A stretch of DNA of 19,838 bases. Origin: JBOGEN01 sp050743265. GTDB taxonomy: Bacteria > Actinomycetota > Actinomycetes > JBOGEN01. The translations under genes were made by a program, and so were the position numbers. How positions within the stretch are numbered: the stretch's first letter is position 1; every line of letters begins with the position of its first letter. Shown here in pieces: positions 7,212-15,556 of the stretch. The stretch covers positions 1 through 19,838 of the forward strand of contig JBOGEN010000210.1 of NCBI GenBank assembly GCA_050743265.1. The letters are read 5' to 3'. The notes under the pieces are model-generated. The model searched no databases, had not been told where the DNA came from, and saw only the letters and a program-made list of their open reading frames with translations.

Positions 7212-8353
7212 AGCCCCTCCGCGCCTGCGGTCTGCCGGAGGCCCGCCACGACACCCGGGAGCACCGTGAGGAACCGGTCCACCTCCGCCTCCGACGTCCC
7301 CCGGGGGAGGGAGACCCGGACGTTGCCGTGGCTCAGCACACCCATCGCCTCGAGCACGTGGCTGGGCTCCAGCGTGCTCGCCGTGCAGGACGAGCCTGAG
7401 CTCACCGCGAAGCCGGCACGGTCCAGCGCCGTCACCAGGGCCTCGCCAGCCACGTACAGGCAGGAGAACGTGACGAGGTGCGGCAGCCGCAGGACCGGGT
7501 CGCCGACCACGGCGACGTCGGGGACGAGCTCGGGCACGCGCTGCCGGACGTGCTCGACCAGGGCGGACAGGCGGGCCGACTCGTCCCGCAGGCTGGCGGC
7601 CACCGCCTCCAGCGCCGCGGCGGCCCCGAGCACGGCCGGCACGTTCTCGAACCCGGGGACGCGGCCGGCCTCCCTCTCGTCGGAGGGCAGCGGGCTGCGG
7701 AACCGGGTTCCCCGGCGGACGGCGAGGACGCCCACGCCGGCGGGCCCGCCCCACTTGTGCGCACTGGCACACAGCGCCGACCAGCCGGACGGGAGAGGGG
7801 CCCGCCCGACCGACTGTGCCGCGTCCACCAGCAGCGGGACCCCCCGGGGCGCCGTGGCCTCGGCCACCTCGTCCACCGGCTGGACGGTTCCGACCTCGTG
7901 GTTGGCCGACTGCAGGCAGGCCAGCGCCGTGTCGGCGGCCAGCTCCGCCGCGTACGCGTCGGGTTCCACCCGTCCGGTCACGTCCACACCGACCCGCGTC
8001 ACCCGGCCGCCGGAGGCCTCGTGGGTCTCGCCCGCGTGCAGCACCGAGGAGTGCTCCACCGCGCTGACCACGAGGTGGGCCCCGGTGCGCCGCCGGCCGG
8101 CGAGAACGCCGAGCACCCCGACGTGGACGGCCTGCGTCCCGGACGAGGTGAAGACCACCTCGTCCGGGCGGGCACCCAGGATCCCGGCCACCGACTCCCT
8201 GGCCTGGTCGAGCAGCATCCGGGCCCGCCGGGCCTCGCCGTACAGCCGGGCCGGGTCCGCCCAGCCGGCCTCCAGCGCAGCCCCCAGCGCCTCACGGGCC
8301 GCGGGGTGCAGCGGCTCCGTGGACGCGGCGTCGAGGTACGGCACGCCGTGCAC
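7208..8353 (-). CDS. Cysteine desulfurase (class V aminotransferase, NifS/IscS family)
   Basis: PLP enzyme that removes sulfur from L-cysteine as an enzyme-bound persulfide, giving alanine; cytosolic sulfur donor for Fe-S clusters and thio-modifications. The product is 381 residues from GTG 8353, with AGGTCGG 7 nt upstream; GTG 8344 is a close alternative. Key residues are H101 in AVEHSSVLH (cofactor stacking), D in LVDAAQSVG, PLP lysine K200 in SAHKWGGP, and active-site cysteine C323 in SSGSSCTAST. It begins PYLDAASTEPLHP, the common family opening. A TusA-like carrier follows with a 4-nt overlap, so the likely first acceptor is TusA. No IscU/SufU scaffold lies beside it, arguing against a main Fe-S assembly role. 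It is divergent from ctaC across 147 nt. Confidence 0.95.
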   Translation of the reverse strand: MHGVPYLDAASTEPLHPAAREALGAALEAGWADPARLYGEARRARMLLDQARESVAGILGARPDEVVFTSSGTQAVHVGVLGVLAGRRRTGAHLVVSAVEHSSVLHAGETHEASGGRVTRVGVDVTGRVEPDAYAAELAADTALACLQSANHEVGTVQPVDEVAEATAPRGVPLLVDAAQSVGRAPLPSGWSALCASAHKWGGPAGVGVLAVRRGTRFRSPLPSDEREAGRVPGFENVPAVLGAAAALEAVAASLRDESARLSALVEHVRQRVPELVPDVAVVGDPVLRLPHLVTFSCLYVAGEALVTALDRAGFAVSSGSSCTASTLEPSHVLEAMGVLSHGNVRVSLPRGTSEAEVDRFLTVLPGVVAGLRQTAGAEGL

Positions 8354-8446
8354 GCTACGCCGACCTGACGCGCTTCCGGACAGGTGATTGCAGTAGGGTC
8401 GGCCCTCGGAAACGTAGGAAAACCAGGCAGCCCGCGGCGGCCTGGG

Positions 8447-8464
8447 CCGGCTCTTCTCAGCCGG
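8447..8464 (+). promoter_or_regulatory. Leader hairpin upstream of ctaC
   Basis: CCGGCT (8447-8452) pairs with AGCCGG (8459-8464) around a 6-nt loop, and two more GC pairs can form beyond one mismatch. It lies 36 nt before the GTG of ctaC in the 147-nt region separating it from the desulfurase. It may be an mRNA structure of the ctaCDF leader. A TAGGGT at 8394-8399 could be a -10 box for ctaC but has no good -35 partner. Confidence 0.25.
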
Positions 8465-8500
8465 ACCCGCGCGGGCGAGACACTCTCGGGAAGGCGCTCC

Positions 8501-9331
8501 GTGCAACCGAAAGGCCATGACCGCGCGCGCGTCCCGTCACCCCGGCCGGTACGCCGGGCGCTGACGACCGGCGCGGCCATCCTCCTGCTGGCCGTCGCAG
8601 CGGCGGGTTGCTCGTCGGAGGAGCTGCCGCGCCTCGGGTTCCCCACCCCGGCCACCCGCGACGCGGAGCGTGTCCTCTCGCTCTGGCAGGGCTCCTGGGC
8701 CGCAGCCCTCGCGGTCGGCGCGGTCGTGTGGGGGCTGATCGTCTGGAGCGTGATCTTCCACCGCAAGCGTTCGGACGCGCTGCCGACGCAGACCCGGTAC
8801 AACGTGCCGATCGAGGCGCTCTACACGGTCGTCCCGTTCATCATGATCGCGGTGCTGTTCTTCTTCACCGCCCGTGACGAGTCCAAGCTGATCGCGCTCA
8901 CGGACAACCCCGAGCACGAGGTCAACGTGGTCGGGCGGCAGTGGAGCTGGACGTTCAACTACCTCGACGCCGACACGTCGGTGGCGGGCAGCCCCGGCCA
9001 GCCGCCCACGCTGGTCCTCCCGCAGGGCGAGCGGGTGCGCTTCACGCTCACCTCGCCCGACGTGATCCACTCCTTCTGGGTCCCGTCCTTCCTGTTCAAG
9101 CTGGACGTGGTCCCGGGACGGCAGAACGAGTTCGAGGTCACTCCCAGCAAGCTGGGCACGTACAGGGGCAAGTGCGCTGAGCTGTGCGGGGTCGACCACT
9201 CGCGCATGCTGTTCAACGTCGTGGTGGTGACCCCGGACCAGTACGACAGGTACCTTGACGAGCTGAGGGCAAAGGGCCAGGTCGTGACCTCGCAGAACGC
9301 GCCGACCGTCTCCACGGAGAACGCACAGTGA
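8501..9331 (+). CDS. ctaC: Cytochrome c oxidase subunit II (aa3 type), lipoprotein
   Basis: CuA-bearing subunit of the aa3 oxidase: takes electrons from the diheme cytochrome QcrC and hands them to CtaD. GTG 8501 follows GGGAAGG and gives 276 residues. A signal segment ends in the lipobox AVAAAGC, so C37 is probably lipidated after signal-peptidase II cleavage. Two membrane helices follow (about 65-87 and 104-124), then the periplasmic-side cupredoxin domain. All CuA ligands are present: H190 (IHSFWVPS), C225, E227, C229, H233 and M236 in CAELCGVDHSRM. WSWTFNY is the conserved electron-entry region. It is first in ctaC-ctaD-ctaF; its stop overlaps the ctaD start as GTGA. Confidence 0.97.
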   Translation: MQPKGHDRARVPSPRPVRRALTTGAAILLLAVAAAGCSSEELPRLGFPTPATRDAERVLSLWQGSWAAALAVGAVVWGLIVWSVIFHRKRSDALPTQTRYNVPIEALYTVVPFIMIAVLFFFTARDESKLIALTDNPEHEVNVVGRQWSWTFNYLDADTSVAGSPGQPPTLVLPQGERVRFTLTSPDVIHSFWVPSFLFKLDVVPGRQNEFEVTPSKLGTYRGKCAELCGVDHSRMLFNVVVVTPDQYDRYLDELRAKGQVVTSQNAPTVSTENAQ

Positions 9332-11046
9332 CCGCGACTCTCGAACCGCGCTCCGCGGCGGTGACCGAGACGGTGCGCCCGCGCCGTCTGGGCAGCACCG
9401 TGGTGCGCTGGCTGACCGCCACGGACCACAAGGTGATCGGGTACATGTACCTGATCACCTCGTTCCTGTTCTTCCTCGCGGCCGGCCTCATGGCCCTGAT
9501 CATGCGTGCCGAGCTGGGCCGCCCAGGCAACCAGGTGGTGAGCAACGAGCAGTTCAACCAGCTGTTCACCATGCACGGCACGGTGATGCTGCTGCTGTTC
9601 GCCACCCCGCTGTTCATCGGGTTCGCGAACGTGATCGTGCCGCTCCAGATCGGCACCGCGGACGTGGCGTTCCCCCGAGTGAACCTGTTCAGCTACTACC
9701 TGTTCCTCTTCGGCGGACTCATCGTGATGGCCGGGTTCCTCACGCCGGACGGCGCGGCGAGCTTCGGCTGGTTCGCGTACGCGCCGCTGAACGACGAGGT
9801 GCGCTCCCCGGGTGTCGGCGCGGATCTCTGGATCATGGGCCTCGTCCTGAGCGGTCTCGGCACCATCCTCGGCGGCGTCAACTTCACCACCACGATCTTC
9901 TGCATGCGGGCACCCGGCATGACGATGTTCCGGATGCCGATCTTCTGCTGGAACATCCTGCTGACCAGCGTGCTGGTCCTCATCGCCTTCCCGGTGCTCG
10001 CCGCCGCGCTCCTCGCGCTGGAGGCGGACCGAAAGCTCGGGGCCCACGTGTACGACGCCGCGAACGGTGGCGCGATCCTCTGGCAGCACCTGTTCTGGTT
10101 CTTCGGGCATCCCGAGGTCTACATCGTGGCGTTGCCGTTCTTCGGCATCATCACCGAGATCCTCCCGGTGTTCAGCCGCAAGCCGATCTTCGGCTACAAG
10201 GGCCTCGTCTTCGCCACGATCTCGATCGCGGGACTGTCTGTCGCGGTGTGGGCCCACCACATGTTCGTCACGGGCGCGGTCCTGCTCCCGTTCTTCGCCT
10301 TCATGTCGTTCCTCATCGCGGTGCCTACGGGGGTGAAGTTCTTCAACTGGGCGGGAACCTTGTGGCGAGGCTCGCTCACCTTCGAGACCCCGATGCTGTG
10401 GGCGATCGGGTTCCTCGTCACGTTCCTCTTCGGCGGCCTGACCGGCATCATCCTCGCCTCGCCGCCGCTGGACTTCCCGGTCAGCGACTCGTACTTCGTG
10501 GTCGCCCACTTCCACTACGTGCTGTTCGGCACCGTGGTGTTCGCCATGTTCGGCGGCTTCTACTTCTGGTGGCCGAAGATGACCGGCAAGATGCTCGACG
10601 AGCGTCTTGGCAAGATCCACTTCTGGACGCTCTTCTTCGGCTTCCACACGACGTTCCTCGTGCAGCACTGGCTGGGTGCGGAGGGCATGCCACGCCGGTA
10701 TGCGGACTACCTCGCGAGCGACGGCTTCACGACGCTGAACACGATCTCGACCATCGGGGCGTTCCTGCTCGGCATGTCGACGTTGCCGTTCTTGTACAAC
10801 GTCTGGATCACGCATCGCCGTGGCCGCAGGGTGACCGTGGACGACCCCTGGGGCTACGGGCGGTCGCTCGAGTGGGCCACGTCCTGCCCCCCACCGCGGC
10901 ACAACTTCATCACCATCCCGCGGATCAGGTCGGAGAGCCCGGCGTTTGACCTCTGGCACCCGGATATCGCCGCCCGCGACCTGCCCACGGAGGACAAGAC
11001 CGTGCTGGACAAGGTCTACGGTGAGCCGAATCTGGAGGACCGGTGA
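9328..11046 (+). CDS. ctaD: Cytochrome c oxidase subunit I (aa3 type)
   Basis: Catalytic heme-copper subunit that reduces O2 to water and pumps protons; integral membrane protein, about 12 helices, 572 residues (normal size). Ligands are all visible: H83 in TMHGTVM and H396 for low-spin heme a, H394 in AHFHYV for heme a3, and H261, H310, H311 for CuB (GHPEVY and WAHHMF). Y265 in HPEVY is the tyrosine cross-linked to the CuB histidine. The E in GHPEVY supports a standard A-type oxidase. The GTG start overlaps the ctaC stop; GGAG lies 8 nt upstream. Its own stop overlaps the start of ctaF. Confidence 0.98.
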   Translation: MTATLEPRSAAVTETVRPRRLGSTVVRWLTATDHKVIGYMYLITSFLFFLAAGLMALIMRAELGRPGNQVVSNEQFNQLFTMHGTVMLLLFATPLFIGFANVIVPLQIGTADVAFPRVNLFSYYLFLFGGLIVMAGFLTPDGAASFGWFAYAPLNDEVRSPGVGADLWIMGLVLSGLGTILGGVNFTTTIFCMRAPGMTMFRMPIFCWNILLTSVLVLIAFPVLAAALLALEADRKLGAHVYDAANGGAILWQHLFWFFGHPEVYIVALPFFGIITEILPVFSRKPIFGYKGLVFATISIAGLSVAVWAHHMFVTGAVLLPFFAFMSFLIAVPTGVKFFNWAGTLWRGSLTFETPMLWAIGFLVTFLFGGLTGIILASPPLDFPVSDSYFVVAHFHYVLFGTVVFAMFGGFYFWWPKMTGKMLDERLGKIHFWTLFFGFHTTFLVQHWLGAEGMPRRYADYLASDGFTTLNTISTIGAFLLGMSTLPFLYNVWITHRRGRRVTVDDPWGYGRSLEWATSCPPPRHNFITIPRIRSESPAFDLWHPDIAARDLPTEDKTVLDKVYGEPNLEDR

Positions 11047-11453
11047 AGGTCGAGGGCTACCTGTTCGCTGGCGTCGCGATCTTCTTCGCGATCGTCACCC
11101 CGGTCTACTGGTACACCTCCGAGGATCCGACCGGCACCACCGCCCTGACCCTGTCGTTCGGGCTCGCCTTCCTCGTCGGGTACTACCTGCTGTTCACCTC
11201 GCGCCGCATCGAGCCGCGCCCCGAGGACCGGCCGGACGCCGAGATCGCGGACGGCGCCGGCACGTACGGGTTCTACAGCCCGCACAGCTGGTGGCCGCTG
11301 ATCATGGCCGCCTCCGCAGCCACCGCGACGCTGGGGATCGTCTTCGGCTGGTGGCTGTGCATCCTGGGCGCCGTGTTCACGATCTGCGGGGTGGTCGGCT
11401 TCGTCATGGAGTACTACCACGGGGACAAGGCCGAGCAGGCCCACCCTCACTGA
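11043..11453 (+). CDS. ctaF: Cytochrome c oxidase subunit IV (actinobacterial CtaF)
   Basis: Small membrane subunit of the actinobacterial aa3 oxidase, 136 residues. Four hydrophobic segments are visible, at about residues 5-24, 33-52, 85-105 and 107-125, separated by a polar loop with the conserved YGFYSPHSWWPL motif. It probably stabilises the oxidase in the bcc-aa3 supercomplex. GTG 11043 overlaps the ctaD stop by 4 nt, with GGAGG 4 nt upstream. It is the last gene of the ctaCDF cluster. The short gap to the next gene contains only a weak hairpin (GCCC 11464-11467 with GGGC 11472-11475), so read-through into the L,D-transpeptidase is possible. Confidence 0.95.
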   Translation: MKVEGYLFAGVAIFFAIVTPVYWYTSEDPTGTTALTLSFGLAFLVGYYLLFTSRRIEPRPEDRPDAEIADGAGTYGFYSPHSWWPLIMAASAATATLGIVFGWWLCILGAVFTICGVVGFVMEYYHGDKAEQAHPH

Positions 11454-11549
11454 CCCCTCCGGTGCCCGAGCGGGCGAAATCCACGGACAGTGCCGGCAGC
11501 CGACCGGCAGACTGACGGCGTACCGCTCGGGGAGTCAGGGGGTGGTGCG

Positions 11550-12758
11550 GTGGGGACGCGATCGGGGGACACCCGGGTACGTGCCCTGGCGACCGCCTGT
11601 GCCGCGGTGCTGGCCCTGACCCTGGCCGGGTGCGAGGGCGGCTCAGGGGACACCGACGGGTCCGCCGACGCCGACGGAGGCCCTGCCGCACGACCGGTGC
11701 CGCCCGAGGTGACGATCACCCCGGTGACCGGGACCAGCGGCGTGCGGCCTGACGAGCCCGTGCACGTGGAGGTCCGGGGAGGCCGCCTCACCGAGGTCTC
11801 CGTGACGGGGCCGCGCGGTCGGACGGTGCCCGGGGCGTTGGGCGGGCAGGACACCTCGTGGACCTCCACCGGGCCGCTGCGGTTCGACGCCGCCTACACG
11901 GTCCACGCCCGAGCGAGCACGCCGGAGGGGGGAGGGCGGCCCGTCGACCGCACCGTACGGTTCACGACCCTCGACCCGCGGAAGGTCGTCGACGTGAGCG
12001 TCGCGCCGATCGAGGGCGAGACCGTCGGCGTGGGGATGCCGATCGTCGTGTACTTCGACGAGCCGGTGGAGGAGAAGGCCGCAGTGGAGCGCCGGCTCGA
12101 CGTGCAGGCCTCGACGCCCGTCGACGGGGCGTGGCACTGGTTCAGCGACACCGAGGTGCACTTCCGTCCCCGGCAGTTCTGGGCAGCCGGCACCCGGGTG
12201 ACGCTGGACGTCTCCCTGGCCGGCACCCGGATCGCCCCGGGGATCTGGTCGGACGAGGACCGCGAGGTCTCCTTCGACGTCGGGGCCTCGATGGTGAGCG
12301 TGGTGGACGTCGACCGGCACCGGATGGTGGTCCGTCGCAACGGCGAGGTCGCGCGCCGCATCCCGGTGAGCACCGGCAAGGCCGCGTTCCTCACCCGTGG
12401 GGGCACCAAGGTCGTCCTCGAGAAGCACCGCGTGAAGGTCATGGACGCGAGCACGATTGGCATCGAGCAGGGGAGCTCGGAGTACTACCGGCTTCGCGTG
12501 GAGTACGCGCTGCGGGTCACCTGGTCGGGCGAGTTCGTCCACTCCGCCCCCTGGTCGGTCGGCTCTCAGGGCAGTGCGAACGTGAGCCACGGGTGCGTCG
12601 GCATGAGCCCCGCCCACGCGATCTGGCTGTTCGAGCGGAGCCAGCGCGGTGACGTGGTGAAGGTCGTCGGCTCACCTCGGCGGCTCGAGGAGGGCAACGG
12701 GTTCACCGACTGGAACCTGAGCTGGCCCGAGTGGGTCTCGGGCAGCGCACTGTCCTGA
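11550..12758 (+). CDS. LdtMt2-type L,D-transpeptidase lipoprotein with Ig-like domains
   Basis: Peptidoglycan cross-linking enzyme making 3-3 bonds, anchored on the outer face of the membrane. GTG 11550 follows AGGGGG by 7 nt and gives 402 residues, close to LdtMt2 (408). A signal peptide ends in LALTLAGC, lipidated at C28; an acidic Ser/Gly linker follows. Two Ig-like domains lie at about 52-145 and 146-246, then the YkuD domain (about 248-375) and a Trp-containing tail (WNLSWPEW), as in LdtMt2. Catalytic residues are H331 (FVHSAPWSVGSQG), H347 and C349 (SHGCVGM); the 16-residue spacing between the histidines equals that of LdtMt2. The R/N usually two residues after the catalytic cysteine is G351, a variant I believe is frequent in actinobacteria. 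It lies between the two respiratory operons. Confidence 0.95.
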   Translation: MGTRSGDTRVRALATACAAVLALTLAGCEGGSGDTDGSADADGGPAARPVPPEVTITPVTGTSGVRPDEPVHVEVRGGRLTEVSVTGPRGRTVPGALGGQDTSWTSTGPLRFDAAYTVHARASTPEGGGRPVDRTVRFTTLDPRKVVDVSVAPIEGETVGVGMPIVVYFDEPVEEKAAVERRLDVQASTPVDGAWHWFSDTEVHFRPRQFWAAGTRVTLDVSLAGTRIAPGIWSDEDREVSFDVGASMVSVVDVDRHRMVVRRNGEVARRIPVSTGKAAFLTRGGTKVVLEKHRVKVMDASTIGIEQGSSEYYRLRVEYALRVTWSGEFVHSAPWSVGSQGSANVSHGCVGMSPAHAIWLFERSQRGDVVKVVGSPRRLEEGNGFTDWNLSWPEWVSGSALS

Positions 12759-12782
12759 CGGGGCCGCCACCGTCTCGGGGTG

Positions 12783-12808
12783 CCCGGTGGCCGACCCCGG
12801 TGGCCGGC
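12783..12808. repeat. 13-bp tandem direct repeat in a convergent intergenic gap
   Basis: CCCGGTGGCCGAC (12783-12795) is followed immediately by CCCGGTGGCCGGC (12796-12808), 12 of 13 positions identical; a third partial copy, GTGGCCGGC, occurs at 12826-12834. It lies between the convergent stops of the L,D-transpeptidase and qcrB. Confidence 0.5.
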
Positions 12809-12814
12809 CCAGCC

Positions 12815-12829
12815 CCACGTTCGGCGTGG
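12815..12829. terminator. Candidate bidirectional terminator between Ldt and qcrB
   Basis: CCACG (12815-12819) pairs with CGTGG (12825-12829) around a TTCGG loop. It lies midway between two convergent genes that need a terminator. The stem is short and there is no T-tract. Confidence 0.35.
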
Positions 12830-12863
12830 CCGGCGCCGCCTGGTCCGCAAGGGTTCCGTCCGG

Positions 12864-14543
12864 CTACTGCTGCCCGGTCGGCAGCCCCCGCCCGCGCTCG
12901 GTCTCGCCCGCCGGCGGTAGCTCCGCCCCGGGCTCGTGGCCGTCGCCGTGCTCGTGGGCGTGAGCCGCCTCGAGCTCGGCCTGCGTGGGAACCTCGACCC
13001 GGTCGGCGAAGTAGAAGTTGCCGAGCCGTGCCCTGGCCCGGGCGAGCATGCCACCAGGACGCCGGACGCCGTTCTCGTCGAAGTCCGAGGAGAGCTCGAG
13101 TGGCCGATGCACCTCGTGCGCGGTGAGCTTGGCCCGCTCCTCGGCGGACGCAGGGGCGTGCACCTCGACGTACTCGCCCGACGGGAGACGGCGCACCTGG
13201 CCGGTCTCGTGGCCGTGCAGCAGGATCTCGCGGTCACGCCGCTGCAGCCCGAGACAGATGCGCTTGGTGATGATGAACGCCACCCAGGGCCCCACGAAGA
13301 TCGCGACCCGCATGAACCACGTCATCGCGTTGATCGACAGGTGGAACTTGTCGGCGATGATGTCGTTACCGCCGTTGATCCACAGCAGCGTGTAGAACGT
13401 GAGGCCCATCACGCCGAACCCCGTCCGCACCGGGACGTTGCGGGGCCGGTCGAGCAGGTGGTGCTCCCGCCTGTCGCCGGTCACCCACTGCTCGAGGAAC
13501 GGGTAGATCGCGATCACGGTGAACACCAGCCCCGGGATGACCACCGCCGGGATGAGCACGTTGAGGCTCAACGTGTACCCCCAGGCGCTGATCTCCCAGT
13601 TGGGCATCATCCGCAACGCGCCCTCGAGCCAGCCGATGTACCAGTCCGGTTGCGAGCCTGCGGTCACCTGCCCCGTGTTGTACGGCCCGTACAACCAGAC
13701 GGGGTTGATCGTCGCCAACCCGGACAGCAGCGCCATCACGCCGAACACGATGAAGAAGAAGCCGCCCGCCTTGGCCATGTAGATCGGCATGAACGGCGCG
13801 CCCACCACGTTGTCCTCGGTCCGGCCGGGGCCGGGGAACTGGGTGTGCTTCTGGAACCAGACCATCATGAGGTGCGCGGTGATCAGCGCCAGCAGGATGC
13901 CGGGCACGAGCAGGACGTGGATCGTGTAGAGCCGTGGGATGAAGTCGTCCCCCGGGAACTCCCCGCCGAAGATGAAGAAGAGCAGGTACGTACCCACCAG
14001 AGGGATCGACTCGACGATGCCGGAGGCGATCCGCAGGCCCGTGCCTGACAGCAGGTCGTCGGGCAGCGAGTAGCCCGCGAATCCCTCGAGGATGCCGAGC
14101 ACGAGCAGCCCGACGCCGATGACCCAGTTCATCTCCCGCGGCTTACGGAACGCGCCGGTGAAGAAGATGCGCATCATGTGCACGCTGATGGCGGCGACGA
14201 ACAGCAACGCGGCCCAGTGGTGGATCTGCCGCATGAGCAGGCCGCCGCGGACGTCGAAGCTGATGTCGAGGGTCGAGGCGTACGCGTTCGACATCTCGAT
14301 GCCCTGCAGCTTGACGTACGAGCCGTTGTAGATGACCTCGGTGACATCCGGCTTGAAGAAGAACGTGAGGTACGTGCCGGTCAGCAGCAGGATGATGAAG
14401 CTGTACAGCGCGATCTCGCCGAGCATGAACGACCAGTGGTCCGGGAAGACCTTGCTGACGGTTCGGCGGAAGAACCCGGCGGAGTGCAGGCGCTCGTCCA
14501 CGACGTTGCCGGTGGCGCCCAGGGCCTTCATGGTCTCACTCAT
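12864..14543 (-). CDS. qcrB: Menaquinol-cytochrome c reductase cytochrome b subunit
   Basis: Diheme b membrane subunit of the bcc complex; oxidises menaquinol at the Qp site. ATG 14543 overlaps the qcrA stop as ATGA with GGGAG just upstream, and gives 559 residues, typical of the extended actinobacterial form. Heme ligands are H108/H122 in one helix and H209/H224 in another; the 15-residue spacing of the second pair is the b6/actinobacterial arrangement. The quinol-site motif is PDWY (299-302), the actinobacterial version of PEWY. After the last helix (near residue 430) there is a hydrophilic tail of about 125 residues ending in a His-rich stretch (HAHEHGDGHE). It is last in ctaE-qcrC-qcrA-qcrB. 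Homologues are the target of the drug telacebec (Q203) in mycobacteria. Confidence 0.97.
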   Translation of the reverse strand: MSETMKALGATGNVVDERLHSAGFFRRTVSKVFPDHWSFMLGEIALYSFIILLLTGTYLTFFFKPDVTEVIYNGSYVKLQGIEMSNAYASTLDISFDVRGGLLMRQIHHWAALLFVAAISVHMMRIFFTGAFRKPREMNWVIGVGLLVLGILEGFAGYSLPDDLLSGTGLRIASGIVESIPLVGTYLLFFIFGGEFPGDDFIPRLYTIHVLLVPGILLALITAHLMMVWFQKHTQFPGPGRTEDNVVGAPFMPIYMAKAGGFFFIVFGVMALLSGLATINPVWLYGPYNTGQVTAGSQPDWYIGWLEGALRMMPNWEISAWGYTLSLNVLIPAVVIPGLVFTVIAIYPFLEQWVTGDRREHHLLDRPRNVPVRTGFGVMGLTFYTLLWINGGNDIIADKFHLSINAMTWFMRVAIFVGPWVAFIITKRICLGLQRRDREILLHGHETGQVRRLPSGEYVEVHAPASAEERAKLTAHEVHRPLELSSDFDENGVRRPGGMLARARARLGNFYFADRVEVPTQAELEAAHAHEHGDGHEPGAELPPAGETERGRGLPTGQQ

Positions 14544-15556
14544 CCGCGCTCCCAGAAGCTCGGGCCGACCGGCTCGGCAAACCCGCGGGCCGCCTCCAAG
14601 TATCCGTTCTCGTCCACCCGGATCGCCAGTTGGGGAAGCCTCCGCGCGGCGGGGCCGAACACGACGTTCCCGCTGTCCGCGATGTCGAAGGTGGACTGGT
14701 GGCAGGGACAGAGCAGGTGGTGTGTCTGCTGCTCGTAGAGGCTGATCGGACAGCCCACGTGGGTGCAGATCTTGGAGTACGCCACGATGCCCTGATAGTC
14801 CCAGTTGTCCCCCTGCTGGGTGCGGATGTCCTCCGGCTCGAGGCGGACGAGGAAGACCGCGGCCTTGGCGAGCGCGTTGATGCGCTCCGCCTCCTCGTGG
14901 GGGACGTCCTCGAGGTTCTCGGGCACCACGTTGACCAGCGACCCGATCTGCATGTCCTCGGGACGGACGGGGTTGCCGGTGACCTGGTCGACGATCCGCA
15001 CGCCGCCGGACCACAGCGTCTTGCGCAGAGTCGTGTGGGGGAGTGGGCCGAGGTCACGCAGCAGCACCAGCGGCGGGAGGGCGAGCAGGCCCATCGCGCC
15101 GAAGAGGCTGCGCCGGATCATCGAGCGCCGGGCGAAGCCGCTGCGCTCCACCCCCTGGGTGAACTCCGCGGCGGCACCGGCCCTGTCGTCGTCGGAGGAG
15201 CGCAGCGAGTGCCGCGCGGAGACGATCTCGTCGTCGGACATCAACTTGCGGGCCCAGTGGATGGCACCGATGCCGATGCCGAGCAGGGAGATGCCCATGC
15301 CGACGCCGAGCAGCCGGTTGTGCCACGTGTCGCCGTCGAGCGTGTCGGTGTCGATCGCGAAGAACGCGACGAGGAAGCCCACCGTGCCGAGCGCGGACAG
15401 GGTGAAGAGTGCCACCACCTGGCGCTCGGCGCGCCTCGCGGCCTTGGCGTCCACGTTGGTGCGGCGGGGTGCGTGCACGGGGAGGCCTGTGCTCGCCTTC
15501 GAGACCTCCTGCGTCTCGCCGGTGTACGGGTCGGCCTGGATGACCTTGTCGCTCAC
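14540..15556 (-). CDS. qcrA: Rieske iron-sulfur subunit of the bcc complex
   Basis: [2Fe-2S] subunit that takes the first electron from menaquinol and passes it to QcrC. GTG 15556 overlaps the qcrC stop as GTGA and gives 338 residues; an upstream in-frame ATG is less likely. The N-terminal half holds three hydrophobic segments (about 48-68, 82-102 and 153-172) typical of actinobacterial QcrA, instead of the single anchor of other bacteria. Cluster ligands are C264 and H266 in CTHVGC and C283 and H286 in CPCHQS; C269 and C285 can form the stabilising disulfide. An RR pair followed by a hydrophobic segment (RRSLFGAMGLL) precedes the Rieske domain and may direct it to the Tat route. Confidence 0.97.
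   Translation of the reverse strand: MSDKVIQADPYTGETQEVSKASTGLPVHAPRRTNVDAKAARRAERQVVALFTLSALGTVGFLVAFFAIDTDTLDGDTWHNRLLGVGMGISLLGIGIGAIHWARKLMSDDEIVSARHSLRSSDDDRAGAAAEFTQGVERSGFARRSMIRRSLFGAMGLLALPPLVLLRDLGPLPHTTLRKTLWSGGVRIVDQVTGNPVRPEDMQIGSLVNVVPENLEDVPHEEAERINALAKAAVFLVRLEPEDIRTQQGDNWDYQGIVAYSKICTHVGCPISLYEQQTHHLLCPCHQSTFDIADSGNVVFGPAARRLPQLAIRVDENGYLEAARGFAEPVGPSFWERG

Noticed and set aside
8959..10959. 666-codon open frame antisense to ctaC and ctaD
   Set aside because: Extremely charged Glu/Arg/His-rich product typical of the reverse complement of hydrophobic membrane-protein codons; not a gene.
12936..14048. 370-codon plus-strand open frame opposite qcrB
   Set aside because: His/Arg/Asp-rich antisense shadow; qcrB with heme ligands and quinol motif occupies this segment.
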